A DNA stretch of 64,000 nucleotides, from assembly GCA_018697195.1 (NCBI GenBank), contig CM031879.1:20873998-20937997 (forward strand), read 5' to 3'. Positions 44,301 through 57,752 of this stretch are shown here, piece after piece (position 1 is the first letter of the stretch; each line of letters starts with the position of its first letter). Both the position numbers and the translations under genes were made by a program. The DNA is from Certhia americana (Eukaryota > Chordata > Aves > Passeriformes > Certhiidae). A model generated the notes under the pieces. It had not been told where the DNA came from. It saw only the letters and a list, made by a program, of their open reading frames with translations, and did no database searches.

Positions 44301-47300
44301 AGTACAACACAAAGCATGACTCAAGAGAACCTGCCTCTGCCTGCCCAGTGTCTTGCTCCAGCAGTGCCTTTCTGCAGGTACAAGCAGCCAGAAGGAAGCA
44401 ACCCAACTACTCAGGCTGGGCCAGGACCCTCCAAACACTCTCTCCCTTGGCTGGCCTCAGATTGAGGTGATTTGAGGCTCCCTCTTTTCCCTAAAGGGAC
44501 ATCAGTCCATCAAGCTATAGCTCTCTGCCTAAACTGTACCACAATGCAGTAATGCATGGAGAAATTACTGTGTAGGGCAGAGAGAGGAAGCAAGAATAAG
44601 CACAAAAAAAGTCTGTGGTATGAGTAATCTTTTGCAAAAGTTATTCCTATCACTTCTCTAGCAAAATGTAATTGATTCCAGTGTTATTTGACTTGTATTA
44701 TATTAAAAACATCAAAAATAAGAGCAAAAAAGGACCATAACTCAAAATCTAAATATGTGGGATGATTGCCTGATAACTTAGCACAAACAAAAAACCACAT
44801 AGCTGACAAAAATTATATAAAAATAGGTTTTCTGATAAACTCTTCCAGAGAACAGTGTTCTCCCAGGAGCAGAATTGCCTACCCAGCATTTATTGTCATC
44901 TGTCTCCTTTCACAGCCACCCACAATGATTTGCTGCTATTATTTAAAAAGACATTTTAATCCTTTGGTTAAAGGCAAGGAATCAGAAAAACCTGGATCTC
45001 TTCCAGTCTGTACTAACAGTCTGTCATGGGCTCAGAGATAGCAGTGTATCTACAGAATCTGCACCCACAGCACTGTATCTGCCCAGGCATCTCTCCATCC
45101 TGTACATCATATGGAGCAGCTATTGTAAGGCTGAAATGTCCAACCATACTCCCCTCTAGCACCACTGGCATTTTGTTTACCAGTTGCAATCATACAGGTC
45201 ACAATTTAACTCCCTGACATTTTTAGTCATGTAATTATGTGTTTCTCCTTGCCTAGTTTATGAGCAGATCTTCATCTTCTCTATCTTTAATGTGTCACGC
45301 ACACTCATGGGATGACATCAGTAATTGTATGAAAGGGAAGAATGGCCTTAACACACAAAAGAATGGAATTTCTCTGTCAGGTCATTGAGGTTTATCTTTT
45401 ATCGCATAATTTTCTACTAATGACATTTTTCTGTGGCAGCATAACAGCAATATAACTATTCAAGTCAGGATTCACCTAACTGAGTATCTAGGAGTGTGGG
45501 ATGTTCTGGTAAGACTGCTAAATTGCAAACACATAAAAGAAGAAAAGAATGGTAGGAGACACTATTTTTCCACTGCTGAGGTAGAAGGTGCTACAAACAA
45601 CTCTAGTTGTGTCAATAAATTCAGTAGTGCTGAAGAGTAATATTACTCCTGACTTGAGAAGATTTTATCCACAAGAGCACCAACCAAGGAAAAGGAACAT
45701 TGAAAAAACTAAGGCTGAAAGCTGCCTATAAAATTCTCAGTCCTTAAGGTCTGATTATTATAGCAACTTAAAACTTCTTCTGGCTAATGATTATAAACCA
45801 AATTAGTTCTTTGATGCCATCCCAGTCACTATTGCCTTGTAATTGTTGAATTATTGAATCAATATTCCTATGAATTGTCCCAAGGCACTGGTGGCAATTT
45901 ATCCATCAGTGATCCATGTAACACAGCATTTCCCAAGTCAGTGAATTGTAGTAATGACAAATGTAGCTGCTGCTACATGGAAACATCTGCTCTCTTCAGC
46001 CTCTGCCTGAAACTTCTGGAAACATTTCCTGGAGTATATCTGGTTTTTATCTTGAATCACATGTTAAACAGGAAGCTTAGCTACACAGAGAAGACTAAGC
46101 GCAACAAATACAAAATTAGGAGCGTAAGCAAAACACTGTAAACTGGAAAACAGTAAACTTTTCTCTGGGCAGCTGGAGCCAGCATGAACTTGAGCCTTAA
46201 AGTTTGGCCTCTGTAATGTGGCACCCCCAAAGTATTACGGGGAAGACATCCTCAAAGTATTTTGAATCCCCAAAGTATTAATAGGATAATGATCCTAGTC
46301 AGGCACAGCCTACGAGATACAAAATAAAGCTGTAAATTTTTATTCCATGCTCAGAGCAAGAGATGTCCAAATAGAAGCATATACAATCTCATTCTTTTGC
46401 TATTTCTTTCCATTTTATGCCCAAGTTGTGCTCATTTGCTCCGTGTTGCCTCTTCAGAGTGCAGGAGATGTCTTACCGAGAGCACTAAATATGTGAACTC
46501 GTGACTACCAGATGATAGTGCAGACTGTCTATAAAGTTAACTTTGTAGGTGAAAGATGGGCTTGACTTCTAGAGCATTAGATGATGGATCTATGCTCCGC
46601 TGTGTTTTTGAGGTGTTTTCTTAAAGCAGCAGATGCTGGCTGCTGATTAAGGTGTCAGCCTAGCAGCAACATCCTGATTCTGAGATCCAAAAGGAGTTTA
46701 GCACAGAACTGCATAAATGTAAAGAATATCCATCACAATGGTTAATTGTTCCTTTGACTCATCTACAGAGCGATGCTTTAAATAATCACAAAAATCTTTG
46801 TTATAATTAAGAAAATGTGGTAAGCCCTCTCTCCCCAGTGGTATAGATGTTGACAAAGACAGAACATGCTGACTACAACATTTACTCTGAGATATGTACA
46901 GAAATGAACCCTCTACATGAAAATTAGCTAAGTATATTTATTATTTACATTTCTCCTTTCTGCATCACCTAAAATATACTTTTTTTAAGAAACACCAAGT
47001 TGGGTTATTCAATTTAGGTCTTTGTTCAGTTTATACTTAAAGTGAATGATAATTAAACATCCCTTGATCTTTAAATACCTTAAAACACATTCAAGTAGTT
47101 TTTTAGATTATCTTAAAATGTTGTTTGACCTAAATATTTAGGAAAATTACTAAAAAATTCAGCAGTTTTTTGCAAGTGAATTCACTCATAAGCATTTCCT
47201 GGCATATATAATGGAAAATAATTCAGCTGTATGTTTCTGTCAGGAGCGGTAGTCAATCAGTGTAATTTGGAATTGCTCCCCTGAAATTAATTGAACCATG

Positions 47301-49445
47301 TTGACATACAGCAGTTGAAGATGTAAGACCTCAGACTTCTTTTTATAGCAGTCTCTCTCTATTACCTCTCTATTTTGTGGCTTTCACCTGAACTGCTGAC
47401 AATTTAACACATGCTCAGTTTGCTACGTATTTGCTCCTCAAGGCTATGTGAACCTCACTTTGTTTTTCCTGGGAAGTGAGTTGCAGTCACACAGAAACAA
47501 AATAATTTATAGGTTAATGAAAATGCAAAAGTACTTCTAGTGTTTTGTGTGTTTCCACCCATAAATCACTTCTACAATTTTTGAACATGAAGCTCCTGCT
47601 CATTTAAAACCAGCAAGAGCTTTAAAATCAATGTGAATTTCTTCCATGAAGAAAAAAAATCTGCCTTAAACAGCACCCATTAACCCTCAGCAGCTCATTT
47701 CTGCCTCACACTTATCCCCTCCCTTGTGTTCACATAGAGAGAATGAAAACCTTATCCTAGAAACTAGTTCATTTTTAAAAAAGTTTTCCCATCTGGTTCA
47801 TGAGTAGCTGCAGGCAGGGAAAGGGATGCTTAAGTTGGCATTGCTCCTGGAAAACATGATCGTCATATTGTGCTCTCACCAGTGTTTCTGAGGAAAATTT
47901 AGACTCGGCTATTTCAGATCTAATGAGTGAGCTTTTTGGTTGTCCCAGCCACTCCCTCCTTGAAAAGAGTTAGCATTCTGGACTGCACAATGGCTAAAAC
48001 ACCTAACAGTAACACCAATACAAATTTTGAATGCTAAAAATTTTAAGTCAAATAGCCCTCACTGAATCAAAGCATCCTCTTTTGAATAACAACAAAATCA
48101 AAAATGAACTCGAACTACTTTTTTGACCCTTAAGGCATTTTTATTTTGTTTTCTGAAAAATACAAAAAAAATTTCACCAGCTCTATACCTGAGAAGGCAG
48201 AAGAATGCAACGCATGATTGCTCCTATAATGGATATTCTTTTTTTTCCCTAAAAGGGAAGTAAGCTAACTTTGCAAATAAGATACAGTCTGGTAGCTGAT
48301 ATAATTAGATTGTAGTTCCAGAGATGCACTTTCCATGCCTTTTCAAGCAGGACACTCAAACTCAGAACTGCTAAGAGGGTCAGTTGCTGCTACAATAACC
48401 ACTGCAAAACCTAAGAGTCTGTTCACAGCATTCACAAGGTCCTTAGGACAGAGGAGATGGGTCATTTGTAATGGTCACACTGAATCTAATGAAGCTAATG
48501 AGAAATTCAGGGAGAGACTAGTGTGCGTCCAGCCTGTCCTACTACAGGACAAGTTCTTTGTTTCTCTCCTAAGCCGTTTGGTTGTTTTGTGTGGTTGGTT
48601 GTTTTTTGGACATTATTTAATATTTGCAAAGTTCTTTGAAATCTTTGCACGAAAGTACTAGGAAAATAGTTAATACCTGTTTCTATAATTGACAATATTT
48701 ACTTCTGCTGTCTGGTAAGAAAAGCTTTGCAATGGCAACAGCACACAGTTTAAAATGAAGTAAACTCATTTTATTTTCCTTTGGAAATGTATAACTTGAG
48801 CTGAAAAAAAATTAAGTACTCTCATATCTTTTTGAGCATAAAAATGAAATTACTTCCTTTTTTTTTCTTAAGGCTTCTTCCTTTCTAAAGAGTTTTTTCA
48901 TCTGTTCTCAAAAAAATCTATACCAAAGTTAAATATAGTTAATATGTTAGTCTTAGGTCTTAATTGCTTTTTGATCAATGGAAGTTTAGCAGAGAGAGAG
49001 AAAAATAAACATGTTCTTGCTAGCATCTTTTTTCCAGCTGCATTGCAGCCGTTTAGCATTATACAGTCAGCAATGCTATGCCAGTATCTCATCACAAGTT
49101 CTGTTGGGCTTCTTAAGCCACCAAGAAAAGAATATGATAAAAGGATTTACAAAAATACAAGATATAATAATACATAAGAGTAAGATGTTCTATAAAAATT
49201 AGGAAAGTTTTTGAAGTTGTTCTGTAAGTTCATTCTCTTAGACCTGCAAAAGCTGTAGGACAGCCACAACATCAGCCCACTGCACTCGCTGCACTGATTT
49301 TGGAATAAAATGTACAAATGCACAGAAGAAAATTACAGGGAATGAAACACACTATGCTGTAAAATATAGCATTAGCTCTCCATTGCTCTCAATATAAATG
49401 CAAACCCAAATAAATAACTGTATTTATTAATTTTATATATTAAAA

Positions 49446-49492
49446 TACAACAACAACAAACCCAAACTCACCCACAACCAACCAACCAACCA
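49446..49492. repeat. (CAA)n/(CCAA)n simple repeat
   Basis: Units of CAA change into CCAA units over about 45 bp. It is low complexity. Confidence 0.8.
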
Positions 49493-52400
49493 GACTAAAC
49501 AAGCAATGTGGCAACAGGACACTGCAGGTACAAATAAGTACAGAAGTTCACAGGATCAAAAAAGACTCCCTAAGCACATCAGCAGTTACTATTCATGACT
49601 GCAGCAAGGCAAATACTAACAAAGAGGCAGCATCCACACATTTCAAGTGAGGCACAGATAGATCTGTTTGCATTTGAAAGATAATGGGCAGTGAAACAAT
49701 GAATAAAATATTTTGTCCTTTATGACAGTATATACACAATCTGGGATCTTTCAGCTGAGAGTGATGCTGATAACTCTATCTTAAGAGCTCACTGAATTTT
49801 CTGCTGACTGCCTTGGATTCTGACTGTCTTCCTTATCACAGCTTCAAAGGTGATAATGAAATGGCACCTCTTCTTTCTTTAAGGATACTTAATTTGAATA
49901 TCGTCAACAATTGCACAAAATTAAGTTCAAGAACAAATCAATAACCTCTCCATTTGCAGTTTAAACAACACTGTCAAAATGCAGAACACAGAATGGAAGG
50001 CGACCAAATGATGAAGGTGGTATTGTGAGATGACAGTTTATCCTTCACTACTTTGGTTTTAATGGGGACATTACAGCTGCTATCAAAAAGTACAGGAGAC
50101 AATATTTTTCCCTTTTTAGGGGTTACAAGGCTTGGAACCACACACTTCTCAACTCAATACCTCAAAATTAATCCAGGATTATTCAACTGCATGAGAATTT
50201 TTAGACTGTTGGAAACCAGATCCCACACTCTGTCTTTTTATTGTAAGCTTCCTTATAGTATCATCTTACAGCGAAACCTGAATATCCTAATGAGATTAAA
50301 CATAAAAGAAAGTGAGAAAAAAAAGCTGCTGGATTAGAATTTTAACTGAAGCCTTCTGTGAGAAAGACCTCACCACTATCAGTGGCCTTTCTCTCCTAAT
50401 GTGTAATCCCACTTGTGCCTAGCCAAGTGTCCAAAGGTGACTCCCTTAGTTCATGCTAATATTTATCCTTTTTCTCCTAAAACAGAGTCTCATTACTAAG
50501 AGAAGAAGTATTCATGCCATTGATGGGGGTGTATCAACTGGTTCTGCATGACTGCATAATTTTCTCTGATATGAAAATCAAAATGTAATGATGCTGTTTA
50601 AAGCCCTGCATTTTGTATTGTATTGATTAAAAAAAAAATCATTCTAAGCAAAAGGCAATACATTCTGTTCTAGCAAATAGTAAAAAATGCAGACTTTTAA
50701 GTGTTTTAGAATGCCATTTCTATCTCCAGCTTCAGCCTTTGTTTGCTTTTTAAAGGCACTCTCTGATAAGTTTGCCTCTAACATATCTAAAAGTTGTTTT
50801 AGAATCTCATACTGTATCTTCACAGTGCTTATTAGATACCACAAGAATGCTTTTCATCTCATTTTTACTCTAAACTCTTGAAGTCATCCCTAGCTCTGAA
50901 CAATTGTAGAGGGTAGTTGTTCACAGAGGAGCAGAAAACCAAGCTCAATCAAAAGAAATTTCTAAAGCACTTTTCATTTTTATCAGTCTAGATCTCTTTG
51001 CCTTCACAGTGCTTCAAAGATTCATACTCATAAATGGTATCATAAAACATTAACAACAGTGTAAACTCTGATGTGGGAAGATATTTTTGAGGTTGAATTC
51101 CTGCTCCTACACTCAGATACGTGTCCCAAATAAGGAAACAAAAAGAGCTTTCCTCACATCTTTTCAGCCAGTGTGTTCTCCTAGTAATATGACTAGTTCA
51201 ACTTACTGCTGTCCTCCTTTTTATATGAAGGCATACTTAAGATGTCAAGCAGGTTGCTGTACAACTGAACTGAAATCTCAGGTATTATATATCCTTATTC
51301 TTATTTTACTGTAGCAACTACTAGATGTAGTATTGAGTCAGTGCAAATAGTAAGAAGATGGTCCTTGACCTTTTGAGCTTGTAAGAGAAGTCTAAGAGAA
51401 GAGACAGAGAATAGGTGGAGGGCCAGACAACACCATAATCAGGTATTCAGGTCAGCAATCGGTACAATATGACTACTACCTACATTTTCTCTGGCAGTCC
51501 TGATTTGCAGATTAAGAAAATTATTGTCAACATAGAATTTGTTATTAACCTTTATAATCTCTTTGACTCCTGTTTTAAGCCCTAGTGTTTATTTCTCCAC
51601 AAGAAAAATAAAGTCCCTCTTGATCTGCCCTATCATATAAATGCTCTGTCTTCTACCACCCTGGTCTTCCAACCTCTTCTGCAGTATATGGAAAGAAACC
51701 AGGTAAGGGAAGCAAGTTTTTTCTAAAGGATATACTAAGATCTTCATACAGAAAATAAATAAAGATAGGATTAGATATTTGACATGAAGAAGCACAACAG
51801 TTTCAACACAATAGTTTTGAAAATTCTGCTTCCTGGTTGCAGAATCAATTGTGACAAAATATATTACTCCTGAATGCTCTGGAATGAACTCACCAATCCT
51901 TTTAATCTGCCTAAAATTCCACAGAAAAATGCACTGCCCATGATTACCATTTAGAATGTCACTTCCCTCTTTGAACTGGCTAGTTTATCTTTGCCCATCA
52001 TATCAAGCAGCAACCAATATTCAGTCCTCACACTTTGGAGTACAAACAGCTCTGATTCAGCATGTGTCCCAGGTTTTATCTCTTATGCATAATGTTATCA
52101 CTATAGTTTCACTAACTGAATCCCATTACCTTTCTTCCATTTTTGTGTCCATTTAGCCTAAGCACCCCTTTCCCAGTCCTTATTAGGCCATATTTGACAG
52201 ACTCTGGTCCTTTTTTCATTTAATGGACCCACTCCTTCCTAAGGACTGCTATTTGTTTGGAGTAAATTATGTGCATTCTCAAATTTGTATTTGGATAAAT
52301 ATCATGCAAGCAACAATCATCCTTTCCTTTGGAATTATGAGTGAGGTTTTTTTAATTGTGTTTATTCATCTAGAAGAAGCAGTTTTCATTCATAAATTAT

Positions 52401-52758
52401 GTAGCAGCATTTGTCTTGAACACTGACGAATAGACTGCCATCATGAATATCTTTCCTGGTAAAAGGACTTCCATGTCTCCAATGTCAGAGAGAGACAGTT
52501 ATGAAAAGTTATAAGAAAGTTTTGGTGGACCAAGGTAAAGATTAATTAACCTGGAGCTCTCAAATACATGGTAACAGGTACTTACGCTGGGCTTACCTTT
52601 TATATCCAAAATGTTGCATAAATGCTGATTTTCATACAATCTCAACAAAAACTAGCTGTACATGAGATGTGGCTCATGTACCTTAATTTATACCATGGAA
52701 TGAACAGAGACCAGCTATTCCAATTAATGTGTGTAGCAAAAGAATGTGGAGACAATAC

Positions 52759-52927
52759 CTGCACAAATCCACACATCATATAGTCATCAAACAAAGGGAG
52801 GCTAGGGCGGTCTTCTCGATAAATTGTGATTTTGTAGCTGCTCACAACCTCAGGGCTGGGCTGCAAATCATCCGTTAAGAGAATGATGACTTTGTTCAGT
52901 CCAAGGCCAAGGGGGTAGTTAGCAATG
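52759..52927 (-). CDS. CPED1: CPED1 exon, second half of the cadherin-like domain
   Basis: The exon is 169 nt, phase 2 to phase 0. The acceptor is ttttgtcatacag and the donor is CAG|gtattg. One base completes Ser, then 56 codons read IANYPLGLGLNKV, IILLTDD, a Ser/Pro linker, YKITIYRED, RPSLPLFDDY and MMCGFVQ. The PLGLG-x-N-x-(I/V) turn, the hydrophobic strand ending in D-D and the final Y-x-(I/L)-T-I-Y-R-E strand are the hallmarks of the second half of the cadherin-like domain. The FVQ end in phase 0 joins DCG of the exon at 9638, 43 kb away, giving the junction CGFVQDCG known from human CPED1. No unusual residue change stands out. Confidence 0.95.
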
Positions 52928-55705
52928 CTGTATGACAAAATAGGAAAGAAATGCAATAAACACTAAAGAAACAAAGATTTACACACTTTTTTCTATGGCT
53001 GCTAAGCTTCACTTTCTTCTAGAGGCTGTTATTTCTATCATTTTTTTTTTCTCTTACAAAATAAATGAGCTTTTAAATAAAACAGTGCAAAATAGGATTT
53101 ATAAGTATTTGAACTTCTTTCAAAAAGACAAAATATTGAGAGTGAAATTTAGTGAAAATAGTGGCAGTGGCAAATATTCTGACATGAAATCTGTGAATTA
53201 AATCATTAGGTACAATAATTCCTGGCAGGCCCAAATTTGTGATGAAGTCAGCAGGGAGACAAATACAATCAGAAATGTAGCTAGCTGCTGAAATTGTCCA
53301 CTAGGTAAATATGATGGATTCCTGGACAAACTGCTCAGAGTGACAAACCAGAGCAAAGCTGAACTGTGCTCTTCTTCCTTTAGCAGGGAAATAAATGGTG
53401 AAAGGCACAGAACTTGCACATGCAGGGCTTTTACTCCTCAGTGTAAAGGACATCTTGCTATTCTTTTTCATTCTACAAGGAAGAAATCTTTGAGGTTTTC
53501 ACATATACTCATGTTGACTACGAAGGCAGTTAACATTGAAACAGCAAAATATTGGGAGCAAGAATTTAATGACACTGTCTTTTGAAATAATAAATCAAGA
53601 CTGATTTCCTATTGAAAATACAGGAAACACTGGGCATTGGATAGTAGCAACTGCACAGATTTTCTGGTTAGTAGCAGACATTCTAGGTCAAAGCATCTGC
53701 TCCACAATCAGTCAAAAGGTGGGGTTTTAGCTAAGCACTTCATGTCATGAAGCAAGTTAGCTCTGAAATAGTTAAGAATTTTTCTTCCCGAGTGAATCAC
53801 TGTCCCTGTTCTCCTGTTTATCCACTCACTAATGGCTTGTATGTAAATAAGCCAGTTCTCTAGTTCTGAGGTACCTGACCCAGATAAATAAGCACTTTTT
53901 GTTCCTCCCAACCTTAAAAACCAGGTCATAACCAAAATACCTACTGGTACTGTCCCCTGTACATGCTGTTGTCTCTGACAGAGCTGGTTGGGAAAGCCAA
54001 AAATGTGGCAGGGCTCATAGCAGCAATTAAACATCATGTTTTATTGTGGGTCAGTGCTCAAACACGATGATTAGTGATGACTCTGCTCACTCCTCTATTG
54101 TCCAGCTTTATAGCTCTCTAAAAGATCACACAATCTGGGACTCTTGTGGATGACAAGATGACCCACTTAGAGGATGTGAAAGAGAAAGGCTTTGATTGTT
54201 GTCTACCTAGACTTCAGTGAAGTCCTTGGCACTGTTTCCCGCAGCATTCTTCTGGAGAAAACTGGCTGCTCACACATTACATTCACATACATTTTGCTGG
54301 GTAAAAAGCCAGCTGGATGGCCAAACCAATCATATGGACATGGAGACTGAGGGCACTCTCAGTCAGGTCACAGATAGCACTAAGTTGGGTGGTAGTGTTG
54401 ATCCAACGGAGGGAAGGAAGGCTCTGCAGGGAGATCTGGATAGGCTGGATAGAAGGCCTGAGGCCAAGTGTACAGATTCAACAAGGACAAGCCCCAGGTC
54501 TTGCACTTGGGTCACAACAACCCCAGACAGAGCTACAGGCTGCAGGCAAAGTGGCTGCAAAAATGCCTTGTAGAAAAGGACCTGAGGGCGCTGGTCAAGA
54601 GCTGCTGAACATGACCCAGTCTGTGCCCAGGTGGCCAAGAAGGCAAATGGTATTCTGTCCTGTATTAAGAATAATGTGGCCAGCAGGACCAGGGCAATGA
54701 TAGCCCCTTGTACTTGGTACTTGTGAGGCTGCCCCTCAAATCCTGTGTTCAGTTTTGAGCCCCGCTCTACAAGAAAGACACTGAGTGGCAGGAGCTCATC
54801 CAGAGAATGAAGGAAGCAAGGTGAAGGTACTGGAGGACAAGTCTGCTGAGGAGTGTCTGAGGGTATTTATTCTGGAGAAAAGAAGGCTGAGAGGACACCA
54901 TGTCACTCTTGACAACTGCTGGACAGAAGGTTGTAGGAGGTGGAGTTCAGTCTCTTCTCCCAAGTGAGAGGACAAAAGTACATGACTTTAAGTTGCACCA
55001 GGGGAGGTTTAGGTTCAGTATTAGGAAGAATTTCTTCACTGAAAGGATTGTCAGGCATTGGAATAGGCTGCCCAGGGAAGTGGTTGTGTCAGCATCCTGG
55101 GAGCAATTTAAAAGCCGGTAGCTGTGGCACTTAGGGACATGGTTAATGATGGGCTTGGCAACGCTGGGTTAACAGTTGGACATGATGATCTTAAGGGTCT
55201 TTTTCAATATGAATTCTGTGATACCATGACAATCCCTCATAATACAATTATGGCAAAAAAGGATCACTCTGAGTTAGTAAACTCAAACTTATTGACCCAT
55301 GTAAACAGACCAAGCCCAGCAGGGCAGTGGATTAGGGTACTGTGCAAAATTAACAACTGGATACAAAAGCTTGAATTCTCTGTCATCTACTGTGTGCAGT
55401 GCAGCGACAGTCTGTTCCCACACAGTTTTGATGTTGTCAATGACTGCAGAAGCTGGGTGATATATTCGAGCTGTACACTCCATTAAGCTAGGGTTAATTA
55501 TGGCTTGAGAACAATATATGACCATTGCTTTCAGGATGCTGGAAATAAATACAAGTTTCTCAGTGTTGAACTCCCTTTGACTTTCCTGTGACTAATCTAT
55601 TTGCATTCTGTGTTTTCGGAAACAAACAAACAAAAAAAAGAATTCCAGAACATTATGACATATTTCCAAAATTAAGTTTTTACACTCATATTTTGTTGCT
55701 CATAC
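52928..55705 (-). other. CPED1: CPED1 intron, 2.8 kb
   Basis: This intron splits the cadherin-like domain and has GT-AG ends. About 1.1 kb of it is a CR1 copy (about 54125-55228) lying antisense to the gene, which ends roughly 480 bp from the first cadherin-like exon. The sequence at 52928-54120 holds nothing I can name. Confidence 0.88.
54125..55228 (+). mobile_element. CR1 LINE copy with internal deletion in the reverse transcriptase
   Basis: This is the longest CR1 in the window. It reads [12 protein letters not shown] sequence (TTGTCTACCTAGACTTCAGT), then WLDG-like sequence, then jumps to the late block [20 protein letters not shown]. It continues through the C-terminal reverse transcriptase region, the 3' untranslated region (AAGTTGCACCAGGGGAGG) and the 3' end (AATTCTGTGAT). 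The part between about 54345 and 54355 appears deleted relative to full-length CR1, which removes the core of the enzyme. Frames are broken in several places, so it is inactive. It is antisense to CPED1 and sits inside the 2.8-kb intron. Confidence 0.92.
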
Positions 55706-55892
55706 CTTGGCCCTTTCTTGTTGTCGAGGTGTACGTGGCATTGACAATTAGAGGGTTCTGCTCCTATCTTCACAGTCACCATGTCAAATGGCACTTCTGC
55801 ATAGTATTCTCTGATCTTTGGGTTAAACTGAGGATTCAAGTCCAGATGTGGACTAGTGAAGATCTGTCTGATATGAGATAGGGTATCTTTAT
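55706..55892 (-). CDS. CPED1: CPED1 exon, first half of the cadherin-like domain
   Basis: The exon is 187 nt, phase 1 to phase 2. The acceptor is ccttcttggaacag and the donor is AAG|gtatga. Two bases complete an Asp codon, 61 codons follow, and two bases remain. The peptide contains IRQIFTSPHLDLNP, FNPKIREYYAEVPFDMVTV and KIGAE, then a Cys-x-Cys pair (CQC) and HVHLDNKKGP. The Y-x-x-x-V-P-x-x-x-x-x-V-x-I-x-A pattern is the opening of the cadherin-like beta-sandwich domain (Pfam Cadherin-like type). Many residues match human CPED1 as remembered, making this one of the best-supported exons. The product should be luminal or extracellular. There is no internal stop and no frameshift. Confidence 0.95.
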
Positions 55893-57752
55893 CTGTTCCA
55901 AGAAGGCATCAAAGAAAACAATTGTGAAATGTATGAACACTTTGGAACAACATGCGACTTCTGGCAGATTGATACCTAGTACAGTGGCAAGATATTTAAT
56001 GCCTCGTGGCTTTGAGACTCATAATCCTGCTGCAAAGTTCTAATGAAGTTTGTTATGGCACTTGAGAGAAATCTATAGGCCTTGGAGAGATTTTAAACAT
56101 TCAGTGTCCAATCACTTTAGTCCTAGTCACAAAACTCAAAGCCTGGGTAAGCCTTTGAAAATGGAAGGATTAAATATGGGAGATCTGTCTCTAGTTAGTT
56201 AACTGAAACTTAAAGAAGAGTTAGGCCAAAATTCATAACCTGCTTAGGTACCAGGCTGTGTACAGGGTTTATGCAAAAGTGTAATTTCAAATAAAAATCA
56301 AAGTAAGTTAGACATACTCTTACTGTTCAAAAGAACAAGTCACATGGATATATCAAGACCCATGGGGTCATTTGCAATACAGTTGGAAGAATGTTTTATT
56401 TTATTAAAATTCCTATATCAACAAATTCCAGATCCTTTCCTGTGTATGAAATCTCCACAATCAAATCCTATTTGCTCAAACATGTCCTTTATTTCATAGT
56501 GTTTGCCAAATTACTCATGAGAATAATTATTTGTTGGCAACCTACTTATGACAAATATTTTAATCCAGCCTATTGGATTCAGATTTACAGTATAACACAT
56601 TCAAAACTGCTTTACACATATATTCATTAGTACATGTTTTAAACTTGGTACTTCAGAAAATACTACAGATAGGAAACTCCTTTACTATAATATCCAAAAA
56701 AATCTTGTGGCTTCAAAGGGTCAAAAATGATGGAAATATTTTTATTTCTACCTTGAAATATCTGCCATGAGAAAAAAAACAGGGCAATTTGAGAACTCTC
56801 TTGCATGGATTAAAATTTAAGGGAGGATATTCCAGTTGAAGAACAGAATTTGGGTTAGCTTTGCAGGGGAATAGAGTCTTACACATTTACACACAGAAGG
56901 AATTTTAAAAATCCCCTACAGATGATTATAAATATTTCCCCATATTCTGTATGCCTTATTTAGAAATGTTGTCTCACTACTAGCTTAAAAATGAGGAGAA
57001 ATTTGAAAGCAAAATTGAGGTATTTTTAAAATAAAAGAACATTCAATTAGAATGGTGATGCCAGTCAGCCAGCCCAGGAGTATTTCTGGCCTCTGCCTGA
57101 CACAACAATACTTCCTGGAGGCAGCATGAGATCAGAGGGGACATGAGGCTTAATGCATAGCAAAACCTTTCCACCATAGAGGAATGGCTTCACATTTGAA
57201 AACATGCCCCTCAGATAATTTGGGAATGAGGAAGGCAGCAGAAAGCATTGCTACCACCAAAGAAATACATGTTTCACATCTTTACAGATCCTTAAAAATA
57301 CTTTAAACATTCCTATAAGCACATATTTTAGAAAAACTCCTCATCTCTTAAGCAGGTCCTTAATGCTCCATTATCGAGCTGAAGACAAAGATTTAAACAA
57401 AGCTGATTAAACTCCAGACAAGTTTAAAGGTTTTTCCACAAGAACAAATGTATGCTGAGGTATTGGAAAGAGGGGGCCAAAAGTATACGGAAGTGTAACA
57501 AGGGATCAGTGAGTGCTGGAATACCTACATTAATATGCACATACAGCAATGTTTAATTTTGGGTTTGAGCCTTATTTAACATAATAGACCATTTATTGAG
57601 TGCTTTATAAACATTCTTGCTACTTAAAATTCCTTTTGTTTCTCAGTAAAAGCCTACAGATACTCTATTTGGTTAGAGATTATGTAGAGAAACCCAAGAA
57701 ATTTTTTCAAGAATTTTTTTCCCCTTTATGGTCTAGAAATGCCTTTACTTAC
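55893..57752 (-). other. CPED1: CPED1 intron, 1.9 kb
   Basis: This intron separates the 45-nt exon from the first cadherin-like exon and has GT-AG ends. It is AT-rich single-copy-looking sequence. No repeat, RNA gene or coding signal was recognised. Confidence 0.78.

Larger units (their letters stand above)
9639..52758 (-). other. CPED1: CPED1 intron, 43 kb
   Basis: This is the largest intron in the window, a clean phase-0 junction between FVQ and DCG. Recognised contents are CR1 fragments at 21366, 22480, 23092, 29222, 30911 and 39999, solo LTRs at 35305-35858 and 38743-39896, two possible ancient amniote repeat remnants (33058-33125 and 37283-37375) and simple repeats. I scanned it for further in-frame exons and found none needed to close the frame. 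The rest (for example 9.7-21.3 kb, 23.4-29.2 kb and 40.3-52.7 kb) is AT-rich intron in which I see no gene. Enhancers may be present but cannot be recognised from one sequence. Confidence 0.85.

Noticed and set aside
53708..54037. 109-aa minus-strand frame and LTR-like TTTATT near 54038
   Set aside because: I could not find paired TG/CA ends with a target duplication, nor a family match.
54217..54700. Overlapping 118- and 127-aa plus-strand frames
   Set aside because: They are pieces of the broken CR1 reverse transcriptase frame, not independent genes.
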